Of a stretch of 64,000 nt of DNA, positions 1 through 12,354 are shown piece after piece (within the stretch, counting starts at the first letter, position 1; the number at the start of each line of letters is the position of its first letter). Location of the stretch: contig CM046876.1 of NCBI GenBank assembly GCA_025667525.1, positions 28,731,224 through 28,795,223 on the forward strand. The letters run 5' to 3'. A model generated the notes under the pieces. It did not search any database and was not told the origin of the DNA. It saw only the letters and a program-made list of their open reading frames with translations. The translations under genes were made by a program, and so were the position numbers. The stretch comes from Glebionis coronaria (taxonomy: Eukaryota; Streptophyta; Magnoliopsida; Asterales; Asteraceae).

Positions 1-2218
1 GACCTATATATTTTAACTCCTTATCATACATGTGCATACATGATTGCAAACTATTTTTACATAGTCTATATCTACAATAAGTCAAAAGGAAAATAAAGTT
101 TTGCTTGATGTTTTTGTTTCACTGCTCATGCAGGTGTGCAAGGGAGAAGTGAGCCTACTTGCTTTTAAAATTATTTTATCATACATGGGTACATGTATCA
201 TGGCAACACATACATACACCTAGCAACTTTTCTTTATATTGTTTCACTTTTTTTTTCTGGTCCATTGTTTGTACACAGGAAATCACACACATACTCTAGC
301 TAATCATTTTTTTCATTTATATTATACATATTGCATACATTATACAACATTTTTATCATGCACACTATCACAACAAAGAAATGATACCTGCTCCTACTAT
401 TTGATGTTCAACGTTACTCATGGCAGCCTTGTTTTTCAATATACATAACATTTACATGGTGGTTGTACATGCTTCATAAAGTGGGCAGTGGGTTTATGTT
501 TTCATGCATACACATACTTACATGTAACAAGTTCTAAAAGCTTATGAGGAAGACTTTGATTACTGCTTTTGGTTCCTTATTTGCAATATTCAGTTTACTT
601 GTTCCTTAACACAAAATCATGCAATTTGTATATAATGCCATTCACACATAATCTTGTTTGAAGAACTAAGTTCACTTGTTTCTGCTTATTATCAAACACG
701 CATAGGACACAATCTTCTCTACATGAATTTGTAAGGAAAATGACATATACAACAAATTTGCTACTGCTGCTAGTTATCAATGGGCATATAAACTGCAAGG
801 GAGTACTACTTAAAGCAGTGAAGTTTGTTCAAGCATTTGTCTCACCACTTTTCACATGTTTCTTTACATAAAACTATTCACGTTTTTTTACATAAAATCA
901 TACATTTTCAGTCCATGCTTGGCCTTCTTTTAGGTCTAGCTAAATGCGTACACACGCATGGTTTGTTCCCGATTTAGCTTGTTTTTTTTTAAGTCATCAA
1001 ACTATTGTTACATTAAACCCTAGTCATGACCCGTTGTTATCATTTTAAGTTCGTGTGGTTTAGGTTATTATTTAGGATATCATATCAAGCCCTAACCCGT
1101 GACTTTGTTGTTTATTAGTGTATGTTTTAAATCAACAATGTTTATAGCAAGCATAATATCAACCAAAGTGAGATGAACAAGGGGTATGGTGACTTACAAA
1201 TAGTCCTTAGCGAAGTGATAGAAGGTGATGAACGAGACTAAGGCTTCTTTACCCGATTCCCAATTTGAATCTATTTAACCTTAACCAATCCTTGTCGAGC
1301 TAAACCCAAACAAGGTCTCCCTCCTTTCCTTAGTCGTGTTTAGTAATCTTATCACAGGGAAAAATCGAGTGTTGTGTGTGTTTACTGTGAGTGTTTTTGT
1401 ATCTTTTGCTAAGTGTGTTTAGGTTGCTATTTATAGAGCCACAAATGGGTTTAAGGGTGGTCATCTCCTAGTTAGGGTTTAGTTAGAAGTCTTGTTAGTT
1501 TGTAACTAGGGTTTTGCCAAGTGAACTAACATGGGGAAATGGCATGGTGTTGGGAAAGAGCTTCAACATTGGGGCTGCGTTTCATGACAGTAAAAGAAGG
1601 AAAGAGTTTTGTACTTGTTTGACTAATCTTAATGAAGGATGATTGTACATGAGAGCTTTGAGAAAACTATAGAAGTTAGATGGTGTATCCGTTGGTTTAT
1701 CAATGGAGGTAGGGGACAAGATGGACAAGGTATTAATGTTGAGTGTAGTACTAGGATTCAAATATGCATGTAAAACATGGGTAAAGAGGATGAGAGGGGT
1801 CCAGTTTTGCATAGTGATAGGGAAGAGAAAATAGTTTTCTTTTTATTTTGGTATAATAAAATTGTTTGATGGTAGTTTTTATAAAAAGGTAGTAGTAGTT
1901 TAACAATTTGCTTTAAGTAAGATTTTAGTAGTTGTGTAGTTTAATAAATTTGGTTTGAAGGGAAAATGAGTCATTTCTAAATGTGTCGAAATTGTATTGA
2001 GTGAACTATTAAATTTGCGTAGTGACTCTCTTAAATTACGTTACTCTAAATAAGTGTCGACTTCAAAAATAAAAATTCCTAAACGTAAACGAATAGTAGG
2101 AGTAATTTTTCATGATTGTCATTCATAAAAATTTAAATTCATACATAAATTACGCGTAAACAGTCGGGAACATCAATAGACACACAAGTCTAACCCGAAC
2201 CATCGCGTTTCTCGTAAA
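1..2218. other. AT-rich non-coding DNA, possibly LTR-derived
   Basis: I find no convincing gene here; the open frames are short and of biased composition. The first 600 bases are rich in ACATACA/CATACAT-like words. A perfect plant-type TATA box reads CTATAAATAG on the minus strand at 1427-1436. About 220 bases further along that strand, a splice-donor-like TTTGTAAGTC lies near 1190-1200. A TATA box with a downstream donor-like site would fit an LTR or a 5' leader transcribed leftward, but no coding sequence follows. The right boundary is the end of the Copia extra ORF. I looked for the missing Copia 3' LTR here and did not find it. Confidence 0.4.
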
Positions 2219-5125
2219 TCAAATAGATTTTAAATTCACGTTTGTGACAGTAAGCATAAACACCACGGCACCAGTCTCAAGCTCTAACACATGAACCCCA
2301 CAATCAGCATACAATTTCCACCTCTTGATCACCCAGCGAGGTTGATCTTTCCAGACACCAAAATGAGAAGAATCAGGAGGGGAATCTAACATCAGCTTCA
2401 AATCACCCCAGATAGTCAATCCAGGCCAGTTGGGCAACTCAATCGGAGATTGAGGAATCTCAGCATCCACCAAACCATATAACAACATAAGATCACGACG
2501 CTCCGCCCATGTCAAAATGCTTTGCAGTCCCGAGACATAGCGAGCATAACCATCACTGGTCGTAATCTTATGAGTGAATGTACCACGAACAATAGGGGAT
2601 GGCCTAACCTCCCAAACAACAATCCAACCTTACCCATGTGAAACTCTGTCTCACTATCTGAAACATCATCAATGAGATTTGTTGGATCTGTCTTCTCAAA
2701 CGGAACAGACTTACCACGTCGAGCCTTCTTCTTCCTAATAGAGCGACGAGGTGAAGGGACACCAGAAGAAGATTCAACCTTGACCTTTCCAGCAGCAGTA
2801 GCATCAGCAGTAGTAGACTCAAAGTCCTTACCAACCATAGGACCAGATTTTGCTGCACCAGTGGATGAGGTAGGTAGTGGTGCAGTCACCAGTGTGGATG
2901 TTTGCTCCACAACATGAGTAGCATGGGTGGGATTAGTAGCAGGAGTGGTAGTAGCTTCATTGGTGGTGGTAGTATGAACCTGAGAGTGAGTGGGATGACA
3001 GCCGAAGTGGTGGTAGTAGGAACAACAGTAGAAGTAGCACCAACAGATGGAACACCAGAAGTATCCTTGGGAACACCAGACGAAGAAGTATGAGCAGCAG
3101 CAGGCTGAGAAGTGTGAACAACACTTGGAGGAGAACGATAAATAAAGCGTTCAGGGACCGGTGTGTGTTGACGCTTGATCATCTTCGCGTACAGATCTTT
3201 AAGCTCATCAAAGGACAGCCCCCTAACCCATTCCCAAGTCCATCCAACGTGAAAGTAAGCAGCCGACTGATTCTTAACATATTGTTGCATCAACTTCCTC
3301 TCCTCTGTTCTCGACATAGGTCTGTTACGGCGCTTTTCACGAAGCTGAGCAGCAAGAGACAACTGTTGTTTTCTCATCAAAGCCATTTCCCGTGGAATAA
3401 AATTATGTTGATTGACATCAGCTCCCAAAATATCTGTGAACTGCGAGTAATCAGAAGTAAGAATGGTAAGCACTCTCATCCAGTCATTGTCATCCCAATG
3501 CATGTCATCATGCCTCAACTGCTCACGCCTTTGCTGTTGAAGGGCTTCATCCTCAACCATATCTTGTTGATCAATCTTCTCTTGTAGTCGCTGCGCAGCC
3601 TCTTCCCCCAACCTTTCTTCCTCTATGTGTCTGCGAGTACGCTTCCTTGGAGGAGAAGGTGCATCTGTCATAGGGGATTTACCCTTGGGATCATGAGAAG
3701 GGCCAGAAGAAGGACCAGTAGAAGCATCTATTGGCTTGGGATCAGCAGTCTTAGGAATGGATGAAGGACTAGGAGGAGCAGGCAAATCATCATACGGCTC
3801 ATCAGCAAAATCAGCCCTGGCCAAAATAGTCAGCCCATCCTCCTCAATATCCTCATCAGAATCAGAAAGCACAATCTTCTTCTTTTAGCGCTTCTGTTGT
3901 GACTCTAATGCTTTAATCCTGTTCTCCAATGGAAGGACAAAGTCCCGAGTGAGCTTGCAGTGCTGAGTAAGATCATCTTCCAAAGAAATAACCCTCGTGT
4001 AATATCTGTGCATAAGAACTAGCAAAGAAGTTAGTGGAACATGTTCCTCAGCTTCCCTACCAAGAGGACTTGGCCTGCGAGAAGCATCATTGGGACCAGA
4101 AGCAACAAATGGGTCATCAAAATGATCATGAGAGCTAGATTGCTTCTCAACAGAATACAGAGCTGGACTAAAAGGGGGGGTATCAACAAATGGGGACTTA
4201 TGTAGGCGAGAAGAGGGGGCAGCCTTTGAGGTGGATGGCATGTCTACCACCACCTCTCTAGCTGGCTCCTCCACCTCCACATGAGGCACACTAGTAGCAT
4301 GATGCTCCTCCTCCATAGGATCATCCTCCAATGGAAGTTCCTCCTCGACTTCACCAGCCGGAGGAATCACATTAGGATCCCCTTGGGCAAGGCCCAGCAT
4401 AACATCAGTAAGAGGCCTCCAAAGACCCTTAAAACCAAGTGCCATATTCGAATACACCTTAGAACTAAGCTTAGGGGTCTTATATTCCTCCTTATCCCTA
4501 GGTAGGCACATAAGAACCTGCTGCAAAAACCTAGGGTACATCAAGAACTTCTTCCTAGAGCCAGTACTACTAAGGTTACGAATCATTCCATCAAACAAGT
4601 AACGAGAAAAGTTAAACACACGACCCTGTGCAATACAAATCAAACCAGTAGCAAGGGGGATGGGAAATGCATCCCAACTCCCATACTTTGGACTCAAGCA
4701 ATGAATCAAGAAGTGAACCATAAGCTTCCATTAGGGGGAAAACCTATTTTTCTGGAAGTTTAACTTCCCCCTATGATTATAGCCTAGAGCAGCCATCCCA
4801 TCCAATACCTCCGAATTGGGGATAGACACAATGCCACCTTCATCTTGGAGATGAAGGGCAGACCTAATAGATGCCTCAGACACCACATATGAGCGACCAT
4901 CTATGGTAGCATGGAATCTAGTGGGCGTCCCAAAACATCAACTAGATGGGCAGTTGCCCAGAACTGACGAATAACACTATCATACACACTAGGGCAAACC
5001 ATAAAAGCATACCTTAGATTGGAAGCCTCAATGTATTCGAGGATGTATGCGAACTCTTCTCGTTTAGGTTCTTCACCAAGATAGGCCACCTTGTTATGAT
5101 CGGGTTTGTACTGGAGAGCAGCCAT
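2219..5125 (-). pseudogene. Extra ORF (longin-like/env-position) of the Copia element, broken
   Basis: The ORF starts at 5125 (MAALQYKPDHNKVAYLGEEP) and runs leftward through at least three reading-frame segments: 5125-4901, 4721-2886 (interrupted by one stop at 3885-3887) and 2910-2219. The N-terminal segment, with its NLRYAF and VRQFW words, matches the extra ORF that automated annotation of Asteraceae Copia elements often calls 'synaptobrevin, longin-like'. The middle is acidic and Pro/Ser/Thr-rich. A basic, Gln/Arg/Glu-rich stretch near 3590-3280 looks helical. The end is Thr/Ser/Val-rich and low in complexity. I see no catalytic motif, signal peptide or clear transmembrane segment. The real function of this ORF class is unknown. 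Its place between pol and the 3' LTR is where SIRE elements carry an env-like ORF, but I do not claim it is an envelope gene. Confidence 0.7.
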
Positions 5126-5695
5126 TGTTGATGATTGAAGTAATGGAAGATGATTGATTGAAGAGGGAAAGAGTAGGAGCGTATGTGTGTGTTTATGGTT
5201 GGGATGAATGAGTCAATTGAGGGATTTGAACATAAATAATGCTCATGAAACTGTTCATTGACCCCTAATTATGGGGGTTGCCCTTTAAAAATTAAGTAAT
5301 TAATGCAAGAGTAACCACTTGCCCCTTAACCAATATTTGCAAATCCCAGTCACCAAATATAAATAATATGATATGTACCAGAAGTAACTCGCGTTGACTA
5401 AAAGTCAAAACGCGTAAAAGTCAACACTAGGAGCACAAAGTGGTCAATGAAAGTCAACGAAGTGAACAGTGACCCAAAAGCAATACTAGAAGCCAACCAT
5501 GAGTGTACTAGAAGGGTTTGTACCCACTAGTAGCTGAATACAACCACTAGGAGTAACCAAAATCTTCCACTAGAAGTAGCACACACCGCAAATACCCATG
5601 AAAACTGTTGTTAGAATCTACCATAAGTTAGACTGTGCAATAAAATATGTACACTAAGCCTCCCCTTAGGCTTAGCCTCCCCTCAATCCTAGACC
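5126..5695 (-). other. Spacer between Copia pol and the extra ORF
   Basis: These 570 bases lie inside the retrotransposon and show no ORF. They contain repeated words of the type ACTAGGAGTAAC/ACTAGAAG around 5485-5580, which recur in the repeat block of pol at 7604-7690. In elements of this layout the spacer may carry a splice acceptor or leader for the downstream ORF, but I cannot pick one out with confidence. Confidence 0.4.
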
Positions 5696-8600
5696 TCAAG
5701 GATTGACCATTCCAATGTGAACCACCAAGTGGTTGAACCGCGGACCATCAAAGGCTTTAGTCAATAAACCAGCAACATTATCATCCGTATGTACTTTAAG
5801 AACCTGGATCAGCTTCTTCTCATTGGCAGCTACGTATGTTTTGTTCGTTGATGAAAAACAAGATTCTTCACAATGCAGATAGTGCTTTGATTATCGATGA
5901 AAATTTTGGTGTTCATGAAGTTGAACCCATAATCCAGCATTTGATTTTGTATCCACAAGAATTGTCCACAACAACTAGCAGCAGCTACGTATTCAGCTTC
6001 TGTGGAAGAAGCAGCTACTATTGTCTGTTTCTTACATTGTCATGAGATAAGTCTTCGACCCAAAAACTGACAACCACCAGTTGTGGACTTCCTGTCATTA
6101 TTAGCACCTGCATAGTCACTATCACTATAGGCTTCAAGAACAAAAGGTGATTCCCTAGGATACCACAAGCCTAGCTTGGGTTGAGCCTTGATATACTTGA
6201 AAATTTTCTTGACTGCATTCAAGTTTGATACGGTTGGAGCCACCTGATGTCTAGAGCAAGCACTTACTGCAAACATAATATCCGGACGTGATGCAGTCAA
6301 ATACATGAGTGAGCCAATCATTGACCTGTACATGTGAACATTTACCGGAGGATCTGGCTCATTCATGAGTTTGACTTTAGTGACTTCATAAGGTGTTGCT
6401 GCTGGTCTAAGAGGTTCCACATCAAACTTCTGAAGAATCTCATGAACATACTTGTCTTGACTTATGAAGATACCATCCGACTGTTGCTTGACTTGAAGAC
6501 CAAGGAAAAATGTAAGTTCTCCCATGGCACTCATCTGAAATTCGCCTTTCATTAGTTGTTCAAACTCATCACACCATTCCTTCTTAGTAGAACCAAAGAT
6601 AATATCATCCACATACACTTGAACTAGGATGATGTCTTTGGTATTCCTTTTAAGAAATAGTGTTTTGTCAATAGTGTCTCTTCTGTAGCCGTGTTTCAAC
6701 AAGAAAGTGGAAAGACGCTCATACCAAGCTCTAGGAGCCTGATGAAGTCCATATAGAGCTTTGACCACCTTGTAAACTTTCTTGGAATGAAGTGGATCCA
6801 CAAAGCCCTTAGGTTGAGTGACATAAACTTCCTCATCAATCTTGCCATAGAGAAATGCACTTTGACATCCATATGAAAAACCGTAAAGCCAACATAAGAA
6901 GCAAAAGCCAAAAACAGACGAATAGCCTCAATTCTAGCAACAGGAGCAAAAACTTCAGTATAGTTAATGCCTTCAAGTTGTGTGTGACCCTGTGCAACCA
7001 ACCTAGCCTTATTTCTCACCACAATACCCCTTGCATCTTTCTTGTTTTTAAGAATCCATTTGGTACCAATTGTTGTCTTTCCATCTGGCAAGTCAACTAG
7101 GATCCAAACATTCTGAAACAAGAACTGCTGCATCTCCTCCTGCATAGCCTCCACCCAACTTGGATCCTCAAGAGCATGTGATACTGACATAGGTTCCACC
7201 TAACAAAGAAAACAAGCAAACAAACAGTGAAGAAAGTCCGTGTGATTATTACGCTTTTGGTCTTCAATATAGCTCACAAGAGCATGATGATCAGACGTTG
7301 CTTTCTTATGCATGCGGCGAGTCTTGACAATAGAACCAGGATATCCAATGATTTTAGTGGTAGGATGGTCTTTATGCATCTGCTGAATAGGATTAGGAGC
7401 TACATCCACTATTTTTCTGATGCCAAGTTATTAAGATCCCCAACAATGTCATCATCATATGAAGCAGAGTCGAAGATGCCATCTACTGGTTGCTTGTGAA
7501 TATCATCCAGCTTAGTAGAAGTCTTCTTTTGGTAGTTTGCCAGGTCAGAAGGACCAGAGAATCTAGTGGAGGAGGTTGTATCACTAACCGAACTACCAAT
7601 AGGTGTTAAACTTGCACTAGGAGTAACACTTGGAGCACTAGGAGTAACATTTGGAGCACTAGGAGTAACATTTAGAGCACTAGGAGTAACTTGGACAGCA
7701 GGGGTACTCAAGGGAAACTCAAAGCATCCTTGAGCAGCTGCTGTAGTAGCATCTTGTTGTTGCTTGAGCAATGTGTCAAGAACTCCTTGTGAGTCCACAA
7801 TGTCTGATGGAGAAGCATTAATATGAGTAGCATTGGTATTTGGAGAGACTGTGGTGGAATAGGATGGAACAACAAAAATATCATCATCCTCATCTGAGTC
7901 CGAAAAGCTAGAATGAGCACCTGCACTAGAAGTTGCAAACACTTGTGGACCTGCATCTTGGTTAGTTTTGAAACAAAAATATCCCAATGAGTCACTAAGA
8001 TAATCAAGATCAAAATACCATTCAGGACCTTTGCCTTAGATGTTTGACTTCTCCTCAAAGTACCTGAGATTTATAGTTTCAATGACACGCTTGGCATGGA
8101 GATTATAGACACGATAGGCCCGAGAGTGAGCTGAATATCCCACTATGTATCCTTCATCTGCCTTGCCATCAAATTTCCCCAAATAGTCACTAGTATTCAG
8201 AATGGTGACAGGACAACCAAATGGTTTCAAATGATCAATGCTAGGTACTTTAACTGTGAGTAGCTCATAGGGAGTCTTCTTGTGTGGATTGGTAACTGAA
8301 ACCCTATTCAACACATAACTTGCAGTATTGACAGCTTTTGTCCAAAACATAGTAGGAAGCTTGGAGTCTGCAAGCATGGTTCTCGCAGCTTCTATTAGTG
8401 TCCTGTTCTTCCTTTCTACAACACCATTCTCTTGATACCTTTGATACCTTTAGAATTGCAGAGTGCTATAAGATCTGCAGAGTGTAATGAAGTCCTTGAG
8501 AATTGAGTAGGTCTCACTTTTGGCAGCCAGAAAAAAACCCCACGTGAACCTGCTATACCCATCAGTTACCACAAGACAATATTGTTTATGGTCAATGCTC

Positions 8601-9275
8601 CTAATAGAGGTAGGACAAAATAAATCCATGTGTAGTAGCTGCAATGGTTCAGTTATGAGACTGAGAGCAGTAATGTCCTTGAAGGATGCTTTGTGTTGTT
8701 TGCCTTTGCTGCACGCAAGGCAATTGATGTCATTTCTGAAAGTTTTGGGAGGTAAACTAGAGACCAAGTTCATATTTGCTAATTTGTGAATGGTCTTGAA
8801 GTTTACATGTACCATCCTTTTGTACCATTTAGTGGCTTCATCTTCTGAGGCTTTAGCAACTAAACAAGCTAGTTGACCGGTAGGATTAACTTCATTCAGC
8901 TTGATACTATAGAGATTGTGTCTTCTAGGGATTCTGAGTAGAACTTGAGAGTCACCCGGGAGCTTAAAGTCTTTGGATAACACCAGTGCTTCAGTATCCG
9001 TAAAGAGAACAAACTGCTTCTTGTCACAAATCTGCGAGACAGAGATCAAGTTGAAGTGTTGAAGTGCTTCCACATTGTAGACCCGCTCAAAATTAAGGTT
9101 AGGTGTCTGTATTGTTCCTTTGCCAGAGATCCTTCCTTCACCACCTCCAAAGTAGACTTTTCTGCCTTGAAATGGTACAAAGTTAGATAAAAGTCCTTTA
9201 TTCCCTGTCATGCTTCTAGAGCATCCACTATCAACAATTCCTAGAGTGGGATCTTGGTATGGAGTAACCTACAAC
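5696..9275 (-). pseudogene. Copia pol: protease, integrase, reverse transcriptase, RNase H; broken
   Basis: Reading leftward: a retroviral-type aspartic protease site (VDSGCS) lies at about 9220-9235. A GAG-pre-integrase zinc site (H...H...CLAC) lies near 8690-8810. The integrase core begins with VVTDGYSRF. The sequence then jumps directly to ENGVVERKNRTLIEAARTML near 8440-8380, so the stretch that should hold the second catalytic Asp is deleted and only the first Asp and the Glu remain. A low-complexity hinge carries a 7-residue VTPSAPN repeat at 7604-7690. Reverse transcriptase covers about 7199-6040, with a frameshift near 6860 and an intact YVDD box at about 6603-6620. RNase H starts with DSDYAG, is frameshifted near 6040-6050, has a further internal deletion near 5840, and ends at the stop at 5696-5698. 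This polyprotein cannot be made from this copy. Confidence 0.88.
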
Positions 9276-9530
9276 AACAAGAAAAGATATATCCAAAAGT
9301 TAGTGTCTTAAGGGGACCCAGACCTTTTCAGGTTTGAGTCTGCCTTGTGGATCTTTTGTAGATAGCCAAGAAGATTGATGAGATCCACTGTTGTTCTTAG
9401 GTTACCTGTTCATCATATGGGTGTTATTGTTTAACCAAGAACAACATGCTGAGGGCTTAACAACAGTACCCAAATTTCCCAACCCAAAATACATTTGGTC
9501 TGAATTAAAAGCATAATTCTGATTAAAGTT
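9276..9530 (-). other. Non-coding gap between Copia gag and protease segments
   Basis: No open frame spans this interval. On the minus strand, the protease segment is preceded by a pyrimidine-rich run ending in TAG just before GTTACTCC (about 9265-9275), which resembles a splice acceptor. It could equally be decayed coding sequence. Confidence 0.3.
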
Positions 9531-11997
9531 CTAAAAATAGTTGTTGGTTGGTCTATTATGGGTGAAACCATTGTTTCTCCAAAGATCAGAAGCTAAAGGA
9601 GAGGTCCTTCTAGAAGAAGAATAAGATTGGGCACATGGTTTTAGTCTTCTAGAAGAATATGGAGCAACTCCTGGTGGACCAGGAGCAGGATAAGCTTGAC
9701 AAACAGAAGAAGGTTGATCATAAAAATCACAATCCTTAATCAAATAAAACTTACTTCCACAAACAAAGCATGTTTTAAACGACCTTTTATTCAAATGACA
9801 TTGTTTCACACTGCTAAATTTATTACACACAACTCTAGGAGAATCAACATTCCTAGGACTCACTAAACTAGAACTAGACACAGTTGAAGTAGAAGCAAAT
9901 CTCTCTTCACTCTTCCTAGTACTAGTAGCAACAGGGTCATTTATCTTGGAGCTTGTAGGTCTTGACTCTTCACTTGAACCACAGGATGAAGAGTCACTGG
10001 CCTTGTCACTGAAAGTACAAGAGACAAAGTCATTAGTATTAGTAGAGCTTTTTGGAGAGTCATGCATCTGTGATCCATCCAAGTCAGTATGCCTAGATAT
10101 GGGCATAAAAGTTCCTGTAAGAGGTGGAGGGACAACATGCATTGTTGCAGCTGGTTGAAAATATTGTAACTAGGTTTTCCCTCCTCCTCCTTGTCAGGAT
10201 CAAAGACACTTGAAAAAGATAAATCAAACACATCTTCTGAACCAATATATTTATCAAAGCCTAACCCTCTCTTAGTTCTACCAGACATGCTACTATCAAT
10301 TAATTTTGAAAGATTCTTAGGTGCTTTTTGCCATTTTTTAAATCTTAAAAGTGTAGCATCCAATTTTTTCTGCATGTCTTGATTATCCTTGGTACTATCA
10401 TTGTTCAATTTTTCAGTATATTTAAGCATATTAGTGGTGTTTTCTAAATCAATGTTCAAAATTCTAATTTATCCTCATATTCACGTTGTGTATCTTGAAG
10501 CCACCTCTTTTGTTGTTCCAATGTTTTTAAAGAACTCTTATATGCTTGAACATCTAAAAAATATTTGTCATTTTGTTCATTTAATTCATTGAATTGAGAC
10601 AACAGTTCTGAATATTTATCATGACAACCAAGAGGGCAGTTTTGTACCTGAGGTGAGATGCCCATAAGAGCAAATTCTTCTGCTTCCTCGGCATCAGATA
10701 GATTCCCAGCAATCATTGCAAACACATCAGTAGAAGCTTCAGCTGTTTCCAAGGTAGCAGTCTGATGATCACTCCAGTTTACCATAGAGTCAACAGACAC
10801 CAAAGCTTTCTTGTCATCCTTGAGCTCTTGAACCTTGAAGGCTGAATACCTGTTCTTCTCCTGGTCAGTTTTGTTAGGGCATTCCCTAGCAAAATGACTT
10901 TGCTGCTGGCAGTTATAGCATCTAACCTTGCTTCTATCAAACCTTGCTGGCTCTCTTGGGTTGTAGTTAAACTTTCGACCGACTTTCTTTTCAAACTTGT
11001 GAACCCGGAGAGTGAGCATGGCCATCTGCCACTTGAGATCCATTTCATCCAGGTCAAGTTTATCAACGTGTTTGAAGTCATCAAAAGCAAGCTGCTGTTG
11101 TGGATCAACATCAGCAACAAAAGAGTGAAGAACAGCTTCTACCATGCTACCAGTCTTGGCTTTTGGTTCAGGAGTAGAAGTATGTTGAGAAGACACAGTA
11201 TAGCTTGGGATACTAGCATAAGACATGGGACTAGATCCCATGGAACTCACAAAAGCAGAGTTAGCAGGAGTAGGAAAGGAATCACTTGAGTATCCTCTCA
11301 CATGAGGCTCAAAGGTTTTGAGCTTATAAAACAGGTCATCAAAATTAAGATAGTCAAGGCCACCTTTTGCTTTAAGAGAGATTACTACCTGATTCCATGA
11401 GTGAGGTAAAGCTCTAAGAAACCTGGCATTGGTATCTCCATTGTCAGGTTTAGACCTGAGTTGATTCAACTGGCTAAATATCTTTTGGAACCTATCATAC
11501 CCTTGATGAATACCTTCAGTTTCAAAGATCTTGAATTCCGTGAATTCATCTCTCAGCATGGATCTACGCATTTTCTTTGATTCCTTATTCCCTCCAAACC
11601 TTGCTTTTACTCCATTCCAAATCTCTCTAGCATCATCCAAGTGATAAAAATCACCCATGTGATCATCAGGAAGGGACTGAAGCAGAATAGTTTTTGCTTT
11701 GATCTCCTTCTGAACAGCTGTGATTTCTTCATGAGTTTTAGGATCGAGAAGGATGACATTACCATTCTTGTCTCTTCTAGTAAGCTTCTTACTGTTTCCA
11801 TTCTGAACAATTTTCCAAAGGTCTAGATCAGTGTTGGTGATCTAGCATTCCATCTTCATTGCCCAACTATCATACTCATCCTTCTTCAAGAGAGGAAATT
11901 TTCCATTTGTATTGGAAACCGTAGCAACGATCTGCTGAGGTTGTTGTGTTTTAGGGGTGCTTGCTTCTCCTGTTTCAGTAGAACTAGAGGCAGACAT
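9531..11997 (-). pseudogene. Copia gag, broken
   Basis: The start ATG is on the minus strand at 11997 (MSASSSTETGEASTP) and is followed by the UBN2-type gag region. A stop (TAG, 11842-11844) follows MKMEC where this family normally has Trp, suggesting TGG to TAG. The frame then shifts, and the longest open piece is 11658-10456. A CCHC knuckle, CYNCQQQSHFARECPNK, lies near 10880-10925, with coiled-coil-like sequence downstream. A second knuckle-like motif (CFVCGSKFYLIKDC, near 9735-9780) has Tyr where the zinc-binding His is expected. The segments 10459-9941 and 10142-9531 are in different frames. The protein would form the capsid and bind RNA, but this copy is disrupted. Confidence 0.8.
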
Positions 11998-12058
11998 GAT
12001 TAAACAAAGATGTTAGTAATAAGAAAAATTGATTCTTCTTGTGCAGAGACTCTCCCAG

Positions 12059-12070
12059 GCTCTGATACCA
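12059..12070 (-). promoter_or_regulatory. Primer-binding site adjacent to gag (initiator-Met tRNA type)
   Basis: The minus strand reads TGGTATCAGAGC, the usual plant Copia primer-binding site complementary to initiator tRNA-Met. It sits two bases (AG) after an LTR-like terminus ...CAACA that begins at 12073. The gag ATG lies 62 bases downstream. Confidence 0.8.
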
Positions 12071-12072
12071 CT

Positions 12073-12340
12073 TGTTGAGTCTTAGGATCTAGACTCATCT
12101 GGGATATCATGATCATGATTGTAACATGCACAACGGAATAACAAAGAACACAATCATAACCATGAACAAACACTAGACGGCTTCAAAATAACAGCAGCAA
12201 CAATAAGTCTCTCAGTAGCAACATCACGAATCATCTAGGGTTTGTTGGGAAAAACCCTAGATTAGCAGCTTTATTTATTCAAAAACAGAAAAATAACATA
12301 TGTAAAAACCTTGTAAATCAACCAGATCAAGAGGCAACAA
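12073..12340 (-). repeat. Partial LTR-like (U5/R-like) block between two primer-binding sites
   Basis: Its gag-proximal end is TGTTGAGTCTTAGGATCT on the plus strand, closely resembling the start of the full LTR at 12355 (TGTTGGGTCCACCAG...GATCT). It is immediately followed, on the minus strand, by a perfect primer-binding site. It therefore looks like the 3' part of an LTR whose 5' part is missing. The rest of the block does not obviously match 12355-12827, so it probably comes from a related but different element. Confidence 0.5.
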
Positions 12341-12352
12341 GCTCTGATACCA
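12341..12352 (-). promoter_or_regulatory. Second primer-binding site
   Basis: The minus strand again reads TGGTATCAGAGC, separated by AG from the LTR terminus at 12355. It is the normal primer-binding site for the full LTR to its right, but it lies 282 bases upstream of a second copy (12059-12070), which is unusual. Confidence 0.75.
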
Positions 12353-12354
12353 CT

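Noticed and set aside
2672..3587. Plus-strand ORFs in the extra-ORF region
   Set aside because: They are antisense shadows of the minus-strand retrotransposon ORF.
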